From positions 28,860,483 to 28,924,482 of the forward strand of contig CM067298.1 of assembly GCA_034231615.1 (NCBI GenBank): a stretch of DNA of 64,000 nt. The letters are read 5' to 3'. Shown piece by piece: positions 1-11,044 of this stretch. This DNA is from Meghimatium bilineatum. Lineage: Eukaryota; Mollusca; Gastropoda; Stylommatophora; Philomycidae. How positions within the stretch are numbered: the first letter of the stretch is position 1; every line of letters starts with the position of its first letter. Both the position numbers and the translations under genes were made by a program. The notes beneath the pieces were generated by a model. The model did no database searches and had not been told where the DNA came from. It was given only the letters and a program-made list of their open reading frames with translations.

Positions 1-311
1 TCTTGGTTTGTTTGTTGATTTTCTTAGACATCTCATTTCACATACAGTAAGTTATATTTCTTGTTCTTTAATTTCATTATCATTTTCACTTCAAATTAAG
101 TATTTTGTCTTTATCTTATTGCTTTCGTCTTTCAAACAACTCTTCCCCCATCTCTTTTCCCCAAAGACATCCATATACTTAAACACAATACCATTAAAAT
201 ACCCCACTATATAACACACAAACAAACATGCTGAATCACAGCAACAAACGTTTGGAGCCTGAAGTTTAATCAAGCATTGAAAATAACAGGGAAGATAGAA
301 GCGGAAATTAA
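1..311. other. AT-rich stretch, no gene seen
   Basis: Simple T-rich and A-rich sequence. Short open frames exist on both strands, but none has a recognisable motif, splice context or codon bias. Confidence 0.5.
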
Positions 312-690
312 TCAATTCATATTATATATAGACAGGTTAAGAGACGGGATGTCACATGGAATGAATCTGGCCTTCCGAAGTAGGGAAAGAAGCTGTCGGA
401 GGGACGTTGGGCCATCCGAATGAATTTTAAGGACACTTCGACAAGCGCCGGTAACCAATACGCTCTGCCCGGAAGCGAAGTTCGCGAACCGGAAGCGGAA
501 TAGCTGAACCCCGCAATTACCAGGCGTAGTCCTAATGACCTTGGCAATCTTGATGTCATGCGCTCGGGAGGTAGTGATGATCGATACAGCCGCCAAAGTC
601 GATCGTTTGTTTTCACACATAACAAATTGTGACCTCTGTTGTCGCCGGGTCAGGCGATGCAACAGTATCTCTTTGGATACTAAAGATGTG
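312..690. repeat. GC-richer dispersed repeat, inverted copy at 5.7 kb
   Basis: This block is clearly richer in GC than its surroundings. Its right part (about 601-680, containing GTCAGGCGATGC and AACAAATTGTGACCTC) is found again in inverted orientation at about 5701-5774. That shows it is a dispersed repeat, not unique sequence. The overlapping 100-116 codon minus-strand frames match no family I recognise and are probably accidental. The element class is unknown. Confidence 0.55.
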
Positions 691-830
691 TACTAAATAT
701 TAGTAAGTTAGTTCCTTTAGTGCCAACGGGCGGCACATAGGGCAAACGTTATGTTTCTTAATGACGTGCGGTTCGCAGCAAAACGTGTTAATACCCACTG
801 TAATTGTCATGTTCTTGATAATTCTTCGTA

Positions 831-1184
831 ATGTTGTCTAGTCTTCCACGTTTTCGTTTTTCTGAATTAGATATAGACGGAGTAAATTTATTTTTACAAT
901 GGTCGCTGTTCTACTTTTTGCGTGGGGGAAAAAGGGAGAGACTCGTTCAAACACTGCAGGCCACCTGGAAACATGCTTTTAATGAACACGACAGTGCATC
1001 GACTAACGGCACCATGGTTAACAACACAACCACTGTTAACAAACAGTCACAGGAAATTAAGTTCATCTGGCACCCCAGAATGACAGTACAATCTAGTGCT
1101 TTTGAAACTATCCTGGGAGACATTACCAAGTACTGGCCTGCAGAAACATCTTTGTATCCAACTGAGACGGCGTGCAATAGTTAA
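831..1184 (+). other. Unassigned 117-codon open frame
   Basis: An ATG-to-stop frame whose second half has more even base composition than the flanks. The predicted protein is hydrophilic after a short hydrophobic stretch at residues 20-30 and has NGT and NTT glycosylation-type triplets. I recognise no domain. No convincing splice acceptor or donor brackets it, although TTTTTCTGAATTAG lies just inside. It could be an exon remnant, transposon debris or chance. A frame of this length is not significant by itself. Confidence 0.12.
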
Positions 1185-2690
1185 CGATTGACAAATTTTG
1201 ATACCGTTTTCCATAAATCTTCATTTCAGATTCCACTACGAAATTTACGGCGTCATCATTTGTTGCGTTGTGAAATTCGGCATGAGATTACAATCAATCA
1301 AGGACATGAAAACAAACAAACATAAAACAAACCTGAAAAATTCGTTTCTCTTGGTGCGTACCGGGGTTGAATTGCGACCATTGTTTCCAGATTTTGTTTT
1401 CAATGAAGGTGAAAAAAAGGCCTGCCTTGTTGTAAATAAAATTTAAAAAAAGAAAAGAAACAAAAGTTCAATTCCATTTTACAAATATACAGAATGGACG
1501 TTTCGACCATCAGTCCTTTATCAAGATAAGGAATACAAAACACCAGCAAATAGAAACAAGTGTGTTGTGATACACAGCAGAGTATTGCATTGTTATTATC
1601 CTTCCAATGAGATCTTAATAAATGGGCCATTCCAGTTTCGTTGTCTTAAAAACGTTATTTATTTGATCTTTTATTTTCCTCATTAATTCTACTTTCTAGT
1701 TTTATATCCTTGATTTATTTGTCCATTTATTTTTTACGAAGCTCGAATCATTATTCAGTGTGTAGACTTCACATACACTTCACGTATACAACACATAGAC
1801 TTCGCATTGACTTCACTTAGACTACACATATACACCAATGTGGTTCTTAAACGCATATTCTTTTAACAACATTGTTCATGTTTCTGAAGCAAAAATTAAT
1901 TTAATAAATATATGTTTACTGCAGTAATAATAGTTCATAAGTAAATATGTGTTACACATACCTACAACTACTATTAAAAAGATCGAAAAAATACATATAA
2001 TAAAATGAATTTAAACAAAAACTGTAGGCGTTTCGATCAAAGTTCTTCGTCTGAACGAACACAGAAATCAATGAATAATACAAAAATAATATTAATTACC
2101 CATGTTTACTGTGTAAGTTTGCAATAAAACTGTCACAAAGTGTTAATGTAATAAAAGAAAAAAAAACTAAATTCATTTTATAGCACAGACCAGCTGACAT
2201 CACTCTACTGTGAATATAGTTTGTCAAATACAGAGTGCAGTGAAATTATAACTGCAAAAACCATTACAATAAGTCACCGCAGTAATACCAATGAATGGAT
2301 ATAAAGATGATTTGTAGACAATTATGGGCATAGTGGAGTTATATAGTCATATGTTCTAACGTCAAATAGATACAGGCTTTCCAACAATAGACTAACAACT
2401 ATAACGAAACCAAAACTATAGTAAACAGTTTATAAAAAACAGAGTGAATCAAAGTATCGACGAGTAGATTTTTATCAATAAATTACGAGACAGAGAACAA
2501 TAAAAGAAACAATAGTGCAATGTATGTGTATTATTCCACCATTTATCATTAGTAATAATTTTCCTGAACTGTCTATGTTTGGAATGTACTATACTGTCTA
2601 AATAGGAAGATCTGGCCATTGGTCCAAATAAAAAAAGCGACACAGAGTAACCGTGTTGTGTTGAGTACATCCGGCTAGAATTCTAATGTT
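1185..2690. other. AT-rich unannotated stretch with short repeat traces
   Basis: No gene seen. It holds a degenerate tandem of an ACTTCACATAGACTTC-like unit (about 1762-1832). Two sites carry the recurrent GACGTTTCGACC-type motif: 1497-1527 (followed by ATCAGTCCTTTATC) and about 2028-2056 (GGCGTTTCGATCAAAG). That motif also occurs in several other repeats of the window. Confidence 0.4.
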
Positions 2691-2695
2691 TGTTT

Positions 2696-2838
2696 GTTTT
2701 TCGTTCGCTCCACGTGCGATTTCCGCCGGGAGCGTGATTACGTTGTGCCACCATTATGCGCCTTGTAGGCCTAGCACATCCGATTTCGGCATGCCTTGAC
2801 AATTCGGGTGGGCTACCCTTAGCCTGTGACAGCCTCTA
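2696..2838 (+). repeat. Dispersed GC-rich repeat, inverted partner at 60.6 kb
   Basis: About 140 bp starting TCGTTCGCTCC and including CCGCCGGGAGCGTGATTACG and CACATCCGATTTCGGCATGC. A closely similar copy lies in the opposite orientation at about 60626-60773, 58 kb away. The partner has an extra stretch between the GCTCC and CCGCCGG blocks. The conserved core makes this a real repeat family. It may be the end of a larger GC-rich element running to about 4.04 kb. Confidence 0.75.
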
Positions 2839-2959
2839 TATCTGTCTCCAGGCACGCGTAGTGGAGACTCTTCGCCCAGACTATTTTCTTGCTCTTAGTC
2901 TGACTCAAACGAGGTGTTCCACTGTCTATGAACTTGTCTCGTGTAATTGGACGTGCTGT

Positions 2960-3480
2960 GCCTGTGCCCATTGGGTACTGAACCGTTTCTCATCCGTGAG
3001 CCTGGTTCCTTAAGGGGAAGAACTCAACAGAGGAGTTGGACCCTGGCTCTTTCGCCCTCTTAGCCGAGGTGTCATTCACCGACATCGTGTACCCCTTGTC
3101 CAAGTTCGAGTCTCACACCACGCGTTTGAGAGCAAGGCGTTCTCGAGCTGAGCGTCCTTGTCCCAATAGCGCCTGAGCACATCAGGTACTGAACCCTTTC
3201 TCTCTTCAAGTGTATTTCCGGTGTAGGAAAACCTGACAGTAGAGTTGGGCCAGGGCTAAATCGTTGTCCCTTTTGTGCCTGAGCGAATCGAGTACAGAAC
3301 CCTTTCTCTCTGCAAGTTACTTCCGGTATAGGAAACCTTGACAGTAGAGTTGGGCCAGGACTGCCATCGTTGTCCCTTTCTTGCCTACACCCATCGGGTA
3401 CAGAACCCTTTCTCTTTGCAAGCATATTTCCGGTTTAGGAAGGCTCGACATTAGAGTTGGGTTAGGTCTTTTGCTTTACC
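2960..3480 (+). repeat. Tandem repeat, unit about 106 bp, about five copies
   Basis: The anchor GGTACTGAACCCTTTCTC, or its GGTACAGAACCC variant, recurs at 2974, 3184, 3290 and 3397. A badly decayed copy lies between the first two. Each unit also carries a TTCCGGT-TAGGAAA block and a GACAGTAGAGTTGGG block. The array directly follows the GC-rich repeat at 2696-2838. The open frames here are repeat-derived. Confidence 0.8.
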
Positions 3481-4045
3481 AAACGCCGATGGGTGGGTCT
3501 GGGTCTCTGCCTGTTAGGAACTCTGATAACTAGAAGCCCGTCTCGAGCTGACGGAGCTTGTAGTTCCCTTTCCTAGGGACTTTTCACTTTCTATTTGCAG
3601 TTCGCGCTGCCCTCTAGCGCTGTTCTGCCCTTTCATTGTTTCATTGTACTCTGTGTGAAACATGTTTGTCTCTCGCCATGCATTTACCTTTACGTGCATT
3701 TTACATTGGCCGCCCCTCCAATGTTCGGACTGGACTGACTAGCTTCACTGTATGTCGACAGTGTTGCTATATGTGGTGATGCTGGTGGTGTCGAAGATAT
3801 TGTCTGTCTCTTGTGCAGTCAAATCTCTTTCCATCTGCTACCTCCACATTCTCGGACACGATCCCCAAATGATTTGGCCAGAATCAGCACGAGCTGCTGT
3901 ATTTCTGTTTCCAGGGTGCACCACGTGGAGGTACATTTGGGATCTTGGTTATCTGCTAACCCTGGGTCCGCCTAGAGCAATGCGTTCCCTTTGCACCCCT
4001 AGAATTCTAATAAAACCATTACCTTTCTGCAAGTGATATTCAGTT
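3481..4045. other. GC-rich remainder of a repeat block, possibly LTR-like
   Basis: Base composition stays high until about 4.03 kb and then drops sharply. AATAAAACC at about 4009 resembles a polyadenylation signal, and the block ends near TTTCTGCA. A segment TTGGCCGCCCCTCCAATG (about 3706) weakly resembles a retroelement primer-binding site. No second LTR and no gag or pol was found. Assignment to an LTR element is therefore only a possibility. Confidence 0.25.
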
Positions 4046-4352
4046 GGAGTTTGAGAACGAATTTTTAAAAAAAAGAAAGAAAAGCATACAAAAGTTTAAA
4101 TTTCCATTTTATTTTACTTCTATTTGCCTTTCTATCTAGTTCCAGATACGTGAATTAATTGTTCGTACTATATGATAATCTGTCTGGTCATTTGATCTGT
4201 GACACATGTCTATACTGAAGCTCCCGTTTATTAAGCGTAGTTATGGCAATGGTGAATATAATGGCGCAACCAATCTTACAATGACGTGTACAATCTGGTC
4301 GTCAACTGTATCTTCACTTTTTCTATATTTTAATAATTAGACTCTACTAAAC

Positions 4353-4366
4353 TAAAATAATAGGTA
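4353..4366 (+). repeat. Left target-site duplication of the LINE insertion
   Basis: TAAAATAATAGGTA is repeated exactly at 4833-4846. The two copies bracket the 5'-truncated LINE fragment, as expected from target-primed reverse transcription. Confidence 0.85.
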
Positions 4367-4832
4367 GAAAGCGGATGCTCTGTCAAAGGCAGGAAGTGAA
4401 ATGGAGCAACACAGACACCCACTGTCTTACGGAGAAGTAAAAACAATAATCCGCAACACATACTCAGCAAAGTGGAAGAAAGAAACGGAAGGGGAATACG
4501 AAAATGATGCAATACATCTCCAGAGATATCAACAGACCACAATATTTCGCCTTAGAACAGGACACTGCAGATTGTTGGGTCACCTTGATCAATTAAGGAT
4601 CTCATACACAGATGAATGTCCATGTGGATCCGGAACCCAGACTCCAGAACACATACTTCAGGACTGCCCAACATACAAAGAGCAGAGACAGCAGACCTGG
4701 CCAGAGGATACAGACTTGAGGCAAAAGCTATGGGGCAGCCGCTCTGACCTGGAGAAGACAGTGGACTTCGTCTTGATGACAGGTTTGACGGTATAGCATG
4801 ACCACATGCTCAACGCAGAAGAAGAAGAAGAA
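4367..4832 (+). mobile_element. 5'-truncated LINE, C-terminal part of RT/RNase H polyprotein
   Basis: The frame begins at the end of an RNase H-like domain (KADALSKAGSEMEQ, after one TAG at the truncation edge). It continues uninterrupted through the cysteine-bearing C-terminal domain of LINE polyproteins: RLRTGHCRLLGHL, then DECPCGSGTQTPEHILQDCP, then KLWGS and DFVLMTGL. The stop TAG is at 4794-4796. The 3' UTR is very short and ends in CAACGCAGAAGAAGAAGAAG. A perfect 14-bp target duplication flanks it (4353-4366 and 4833-4846). The body upstream of RNase H is missing, so it cannot move by itself. The absence of internal stops suggests a fairly young insertion. The clade was not determined. 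Confidence 0.92.
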
Positions 4833-4846
4833 TAAAATAATAGGTA
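4833..4846 (+). repeat. Right target-site duplication of the LINE insertion
   Basis: Exact copy of 4353-4366, placed directly after the GAA-rich LINE tail. Confidence 0.85.
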
Positions 4847-4869
4847 TAACTCTTGTGACCAACCAATTT

Positions 4870-4996
4870 AGCTGTAGAAGATACAGAGGTGCGCTAGATA
4901 TCTCGGTTACATCCATTCAGTCTTTTCCATCAAACCACAGAGGTGCGCGAGATATCTCGTTCACAGCCATTCAGTCTTGTCCATCAAACTACAGAA
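4870..4996 (+). repeat. Tandem duplication, unit 54 bp
   Basis: ACAGAGGTGCGC starts at 4883 and 4937. Two full units and a partial third are present, with GATATCTCG and CCATTCAGTCTT inside each. Confidence 0.85.
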
Positions 4997-5006
4997 GCCG
5001 ATTTGT

Positions 5007-5027
5007 CACACACACACACACACACAA
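5007..5027 (+). repeat. CA microsatellite
   Basis: About ten CA dinucleotides. Confidence 0.95.
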
Positions 5028-5039
5028 AATCACATGATT

Positions 5040-5700
5040 CATACTACGAGTACTCTTAAAACAGACTCTTCATGGATACGTAACAGTTATATGTCCAACC
5101 AATCTTCAACATTTTATGTGATCTGTCCTCGTCCATTGTTACCTCCTGTTTTAGAATCAGTCTTTCATTTCCTTATGTTCTTATTTCTTCTTTATTTATA
5201 CCCATGTCTTCCCATCAGATTGACATGTGGCATGACTTGTGTGTGGTTGTCTATTTTCTATCCATAGAGTTTTTACTTTTATTCTTTACTTGAATATTTA
5301 GTCTTGAATTTTAATTTTAATACACGTATTACTGTAATTACTGTATCTACCAATTAGTAACTTAGAAAATGTCTCGTGTATTCTAGATTCTTCACTTTTG
5401 TTTGATTCTAATGCATTTGGCGATTTTTCATGTTATTTATGTATACCCTGATCTTCTTTATTATGCACACAGTTAACAACCTACTGTAATTAACTTTTGT
5501 TTCTAGTTGCTAGTGTTTCGTTATCCTTTTCTAGATTAAGGACCGATGTCGATTCCGTGCATTTGTCTTATTGTTAAAATTGAATTGAACTATTTGAAGT
5601 TTTTAAAAAAGAAAATTTCATTTATCACACGACAGACAGCTTTTCTTTCACATTCTGTAAATAAAAACAACGTAATGTACTCTCTATATCGCAGTTTTAA
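5040..5700. other. AT-rich stretch, nothing recognised
   Basis: T-rich sequence with many stops in all frames. No motif or repeat of note. Confidence 0.4.
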
Positions 5701-5774
5701 TCCAAAGAGATATTGCATCGCCTGACCTGGCAGTAACAGAGGTCACAATTTGTTTTGTGTGAAAATGAACGATA
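5701..5774 (-). repeat. Inverted copy of the 601-680 repeat
   Basis: The sequence TCCAAAGAGATATTGCATCG, then CCTGACCTGGCAG and GAGGTCACAATTTG, is the reverse complement of about 601-680 with a few changes. This confirms a dispersed family. Confidence 0.75.
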
Positions 5775-6091
5775 ATTTGTTGAGCCTATGCTAGGTATGT
5801 CGATGTGAAGAAATATTCACATATGTGATGTTATATTGATGAAGTAAGTAAACAGATGTACTTTGCTGATTTTGCAATACTTACATACAAATATACGTTT
5901 ATACTTTTATGTTATTGTTGCAAACAAAAAAAGTACTACATTTTGTTTTTCAATTATGAAAATATGTTTTTACTATTGGTGTTTCACGGAATTCTGGCAA
6001 GAGCTTTTGTGTTTCGAAGGTGAAAAAAAACCTTACTGAGAACTTGAAGAACGATACAAAAGAAGAAAAAGAAATATACCACCAATGGACA

Positions 6092-6185
6092 GGTGGCATA
6101 GAGGTATAAGGCAGGCTAGTTTGTCAGAGCAGACCATATTCCAGAATCCAAGAGTTGATTCCAGACGGTGTCACTTATATTACTC
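6092..6185 (+). repeat. tRNA-derived SINE-like head
   Basis: GGTGGCATAGAGGTATAAGG resembles a polymerase III A box. About 50 bp later GAGTTGATTCC resembles a B box. The spacing fits a tRNA-derived SINE. The match is imperfect and no tail was defined. Confidence 0.45.
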
Positions 6186-6317
6186 ATCCTACTTCTCCTG
6201 TATTTTTAATTGGCTGAGGAGACAAAGTATTTGCAAAGTGGCCAACGGTTAGTTACATCAAACAAAGTCAATGACCATGTTATTATGTCAAATAATAAAC
6301 TATTTTCTTTGTCTTAT

Positions 6318-6470
6318 TCAGCGTTCATTCTCAACTGATGGTTCTCTCTTGTAGCACGACACTACTAGATTTACAGCAGGATGTACCACAGAGAATGGAA
6401 ATGTGTTGTGTCACCATTTTATTTGTGTCAATGACCCTACACATCCATCTTGGCGGAAGAATATTTGCAG
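6318..6470 (-). mobile_element. Family A short retroposon, long subtype
   Basis: Read on the minus strand it contains ACACAACACATTTCCATTCTC, TACATCCTGCTG, a subtype-specific block with TACAAGAGAGA, and the tail TTGAGAATGAACGCTGAA. These match the other family A copies (25949-26097 is the best defined). It is degenerate and the ends are not resolved. Confidence 0.7.
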
Positions 6471-6565
6471 GTCAGGAAAATGTAGCCTGCACATACCCAT
6501 ATAAAATTATTAAACATGTTACCAAAATAGAACGACAAAAACTACCTAAAGTGTAAAGAAGAGAG

Positions 6566-6650
6566 GAGCGCTGTGGCCTAGTTGAAAGTGAGCTTTCTTT
6601 AACTACTCAAACTAAGCACTACTGAATCTCTGAGTCGAAAGAAGGAGCCA
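6566..6650 (+). repeat. tRNA-like SINE head
   Basis: GCTGTGGCCTAGTTGAAAGTG looks like a tRNA D-arm and A box. GAGTCGAAAG about 50 bp later is a weak B box. The 50-bp minisatellite begins directly after it. Confidence 0.4.
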
Positions 6651-6652
6651 CT

Positions 6653-6960
6653 GATATACAAATCTCCCATCTATACAACTCAATTAATGAAATATAACCA
6701 GTGGTATACACATCTCTCAACTGTACAACTCAATTAATGAAATATAACCACTGGTATACACATCTCTCAACTGTACAACTCAATTAATGAAATATAACCA
6801 CTGGTATACACATCTCTCAACTGTACATCTCAATTAATGAAATATAACCACTGGTATACACATCTCTCAACTGTACAACTCAATTAATGAAATATAACCA
6901 CTGGTATACACATCTCTCAACTGTACAACTCAATTAATGAAATATAACCACTGGTATACG
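6653..6960 (+). repeat. Minisatellite, unit 50 bp, about six copies
   Basis: AATGAAATATAACCA recurs at exact 50-bp steps (6686, 6736, 6786, 6836 and on). Copies are almost identical, and only the first is diverged. Recent expansion is likely. Confidence 0.97.
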
Positions 6961-7548
6961 TCAAAATTTCACTCGAACACAATATGGTAAGATAATAATA
7001 AATAATGTTTTTATGGTGACTCAAAACTAGAGCATTTTAACAAAATTAGTTGACAAGAATGTAATATCACCGACATGGTATGTAATATCACAAACATCTG
7101 TAAATAACAGCAACAACATCATACATAATATCACAAACATCGTAAATAACATTCACGAATATCAAACATAGCATCACCAATATCGCACGTAACAATTTGG
7201 TCACGAAAAGTCTACAGACACCCCACAATTTCGCCCTCCCGTGCCACGGACTCTCACTAAAAGGAAAGAGCAGGCTTAATGGAACACGCGTCGAGAAAAA
7301 GAAAGACACACAATCTTCCATCTTTCACGATTTTATTCAATCGTCTGTATTTTCATCATGAAATATGGCCAGTCTGTGACCAAGACTGCATTAGCAAGAT
7401 TGGGCTACGAGCCGGTTCAGGATCTGGATCATGCTCTTTCAATTCGATTGACTATCGATGCTTGAAGATGCCATTTGCCTGATTGAAAGTGAAAGCTTCG
7501 TTCAGATTCCACTTTGATAATGTGACCACCAAAAATAGACAGGGTAGT

Positions 7549-7550
<2 letters not shown>
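6961..7550. other. Unannotated, with degenerate ATATCACAAACAT-type repeat
   Basis: Between 7070 and 7195 an irregular TAATATCACAAACATC-like unit repeats with poor spacing. The rest shows no gene. Confidence 0.4.

Positions 7551-7630
<80 letters not shown>
7551..7630 (+). repeat. CA microsatellite, about 40 units
   Basis: An uninterrupted CA run, followed at 7640-7700 by an imperfect GA run. The minus-strand open frames of alternating Cys and Val are artefacts of it. Confidence 0.99.
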
Positions 7631-7635
<5 letters not shown>

Positions 7636-7639
7636 ACCT

Positions 7640-7700
7640 AGAGAAAGAGAGAGAGAGAGTGAGAAAGAGACACAGAGAAATAGAGAGAGAGAGAGAAAGT
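7640..7700 (+). repeat. Imperfect GA microsatellite
   Basis: Runs of GAGAGA broken by AAA and CAC. Confidence 0.9.
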
Positions 7701-7837
7701 GCAGATCTTAGAAGACATGATTGTAGGCAGACCATGAAAAGATTAAAAGATATCAATATTGCCACGATTTATAATAAGAAATATTTGAGTCTGATATAAT
7801 GAAAGATACGAGTTATGATACCTAATACAAGGTAGAC

Positions 7838-8172
7838 ATTGTTGCTACTACTGGATAGGTGCATTGTTGCTAATACTGGATAAGTGCATTGTTGCTAATA
7901 CTGGATAAGTGCATTGTTGCTAATACTGGATAGGTGCATTGTTGCTAATACTGGATATGTGCATTGTTGCTACTACTGGATAGGTGCATTGTTGCTAATA
8001 CTGGATAAGTGCATTGTTGCTAATACTGGATATGTGCATTGTTGCTACTACTGGATATGTGCATTGTTGCTAATACTGGATATGTGCATTGTTGCTACTG
8101 CTGGATAGGTGCATTGTTGCTAATACTGAATAGGTGCATTGTCACTACTACTGGATAGGTGCATTGTCGCTG
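7838..8172 (+). repeat. Minisatellite, unit 25 bp, about 13 copies
   Basis: The unit is GCATTGTTGCTAATACTGGA plus TAGGT, TAAGT or TATGT. Copies vary at a few sites (AATACT or CTACTA). The open frame at 7914-8108 is a by-product. Confidence 0.97.
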
Positions 8173-8660
8173 ATACTTTTGTGCAGTTTAAGGGACTCGG
8201 CAACAAGGACAGTTAGTTTGAGTACAGTAATACAGACTTCAACAAAAGTACATTGTCTATTTACATAATGTCTTCTAGATATATGTAAAGTCACGGCTGT
8301 AGAGTCACAAAAAGTATGTTTTACCACAAAATAGCTGGGAATTTCTCTTACAGTAAATCACATGGCCTTCACCAGAATAGTCCTGCGTGCTGACCTCACG
8401 CGGCGACACTCATCTTGGCTGATATGACTGAACATTAGTAGCTTTGTACGTACTATACGCTTCTAGCCAATGTTAAGCAAGGGGAAAATCTGATATGTAA
8501 AGATAAATGACTACTGCGTGACATCAGCAGAACAACTCTAGATAAGACCTTGGTGTACATTTTCTAATTATACTAGTGAACAACAATTTAAGTACGCAAC
8601 ATTATAGCATCGTTTCTTTACACCCAACTGTATTTGTACAAAGATATAATAATCTTATAA
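8173..8660. other. Unannotated stretch
   Basis: No gene, array or dispersed repeat recognised. Confidence 0.35.
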
Positions 8661-8667
8661 ATATTCT

Positions 8668-8800
8668 TCTTTTTCTTATCCTTCTGCGTTCGTTCTCAAA
8701 CTCCTGCAGATTAGCAGAATGTAGACCACAGAACGAAAACTGTTGTGTCAAAGTCTACAGATGTCCTGCTATTTATGCGCCTCTTGACCTCATCTTCAGC
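8668..8800 (-). mobile_element. Family A short retroposon, short subtype
   Basis: On the minus strand the tail GAGTTTGAGAACGAACGCAG is followed by AAGG. CTACATTCTGCTAATCTGCAG precedes it. The 5' half is diverged. Confidence 0.7.
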
Positions 8801-9544
8801 ATTGCTTTTGTCCATTTATTACCCATCACCTATCCGCAGTGATGTCATATCACATCTCGTATGTCCTGTCGCCTAGGAGTCTGCTACAAAAGGACATAGG
8901 TCCACAGCCCAATCGTCTGCATATCTTCATCATCCGTAGGGATGATTATTGGATAGAAGATAAAAGTAACAAATTGGGGCAAGATGTGACAATGTTTATT
9001 TTTAAAACAGGTGACAAATTGTCACAATATCTCCCAAATTTCCTTAGTCGCCTACCGCGACATGCATAAATAGAAGGCAATATAGAAGAATAGAAGATAG
9101 GTGTAGCATCTAGGGCAGTTACAGCTGATTATAGTGCCAGAATGATGGGTGACATCAGGCCTAAGATGATTCCGTGTTAGTAGATCCCTGAGGTTCGTGT
9201 TCCATAAATATGCAACCCGAGTGGGGTCGCAGAACATTTCATGTTTCTCAGGATTCGACTGGAGAAGAGGAAGGTTTCGGAGTAGAACATGACAACAGCA
9301 GCGCTAAGTGGGTGGAAAGTGAGAACAAATAACAAGAGAACGCATATCAAAGATTTCATAAAGAGCGCTAAAGCAAAATGGAACCGGAACCATAAACTGT
9401 TATACCCTGAGCGATTTACCGAAGGAAGATCTGAGCATATATGGACATTTCTGGAGAGCATCTGGAGAAATATCAACATACTTAGCCTAACATCCTCATA
9501 CGAGTACTTAGCTCAAATGTCAAAGATCGCTAGAGGAACCTACA

Positions 9545-9545
<1 letters not shown>
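8801..9545. other. Unannotated stretch
   Basis: Two overlapping frames of 76-119 codons on opposite strands show no motif. The plus-strand frame at 9289 runs into a CT/TA microsatellite. No support for coding. Confidence 0.35.

Positions 9546-9547
<2 letters not shown>

Positions 9548-9618
<71 letters not shown>
9548..9618 (+). repeat. Compound CT then TA microsatellite
   Basis: About 21 CT units pass directly into about 13 TA units. Confidence 0.98.
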
Positions 9619-9622
<4 letters not shown>

Positions 9623-9959
9623 CAAGTGATATTATATATAGAATATAAATTCAAGTGAAAAAAGTAAAGTAGGTAAAGTGACAATGAATAATGATACATT
9701 TATATATTAATAAACACATATTAGATCATGAAATCAAACATAAAATCTTTTCCAAAAAATAAACAGAGTTATATTAAAGAATATCTACACATCATTAATA
9801 TGTAACTGTAATTACACATAAAAAATGAAATCATTAAACTATACAATAAGTGATGAAATTACAAATTAATTAAAGAAAAGGTTTGAGAACGCATAGAGTG
9901 TTGACTTGTTGTGCTTCGGTTTCTTCATTTGTACTATCCCTCTCAAAATAACGACACTC

Positions 9960-10672
9960 AGGGAGATATGAGTACACTGCTCATTACACAATACGTGGTA
10001 ACATCCAGCGATAACCCCCATGGTAACATTCAGCGATAATCTCCACGGTAACACCCAGCGATAATTTTAGTGGTAAACATCCATCGATAATCTCTGTGGT
10101 AACATCCAACGATAATCTCTGTGGTAACATCCAGCGATACTCCCCGTGGTATTATCCAGCGATAATCCCCGTAGTAACATCCATCGATAATTCCCAGTGT
10201 AACGTCTATCGATAATCCTCTTGGTAACAGTCTGCGATTATCTCCGTAGATAGTATCCATCGATAATCCCCGTGGTAACATCCAGCGATATTTCCCAGTG
10301 TAACATCCAGCAATAATCTCCATGGTAACATCCAGTGATAATCTCCGTTGTAACATCCAGTGATAATGTCCGTCGTAAAATCCAGCGATAATCTCCGTGG
10401 TAGCATCCAGCGATAATGTCCGAGGCATCATCCAGGGATAATAATCCCCGTGTTATTATCCATCTATAATCCCCGTGGTAACATCCATCAATAATCTATT
10501 TGGTAAAATCCAGCGATATTCTCCGTGGTAACATTCAACGATAATCTCCGCCCTAACATCCAGCAATAATCTCAGTGGTAACACCCAGCGATACTTTTAG
10601 TGGTAACATTCAGCGATAATCTATGTGGTAACATCCAGCGATAATCTATGTGGTAACATTCAGCGTTAATCG
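9960..10672 (+). repeat. Minisatellite, unit 25 bp, about 27 copies
   Basis: The unit is close to GGTAACATCCAGCGATAATC plus TCCGT. Copies are moderately diverged with occasional indels, so this array is older than the 6.7-kb array. The unit is not a multiple of 3, so minus-strand frames of 66-133 codons show a 25-residue periodicity, which is an artefact. Confidence 0.97.
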
Positions 10673-10734
10673 CTGGTGAAAACAGAAAATGCTCACTAAA
10701 CAAAGAGCATAAAATACACGCTTTAAAATAACAA

Positions 10735-10917
10735 ATAAAAGCATAAATGAACATAAAATAAGAGCACGAGAGCATAAAAAGAGCATAAAATAAGAGCATA
10801 AAAAAATAAGAGCATAAAATAAGAGCATAAAATAAGAGCATAAAATAAGAGCATAAAATAAGAGCATAAAATAAGAGCATAAAATAAGAGCATAAAATAA
10901 GAGCATAAAATAAGAGT
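10735..10917 (+). repeat. Minisatellite, unit 13 bp, about 12 copies
   Basis: The unit is AAGAGCATAAAAT. The distal eight or so copies are nearly perfect and the proximal ones are degenerate. Confidence 0.97.
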
Positions 10918-10995
10918 ACAATGCTGATTGCACAAAACGTTGTAGCATCCAGCGATAAGCCCGTCGTGTCCCAATTTACCCCCCCCCCCCCCCAA
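10915..10995 (+). repeat. Duplicated edge of the 25-bp array plus C run
   Basis: GAGTACAATGCTGATTGCAC and the following ATCCAGCGATAA repeat the left edge of the 25-bp array at about 9969-10013. The 13-bp array therefore sits inside a duplicated or interrupted copy of that array. A run of about 14 C follows (10981-10994). Confidence 0.7.
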
Positions 10996-11044
10996 TGAAA
11001 ACACTATACATCATGAATGCATATATTAAATAATGAAACACATT

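Noticed and set aside
3481-4045. LTR retrotransposon with primer-binding site
   Set aside because: A single weak primer-binding-like word and an AATAAA. No second LTR and no gag or pol frame within reach.
7429-7765. Cys-Val repeat frames
   Set aside because: By-product of the CA microsatellite.
6653-8172. CRISPR array
   Set aside because: Repeats are contiguous without unique spacers, in a eukaryotic setting with no cas genes. The same holds for all other arrays in the window.
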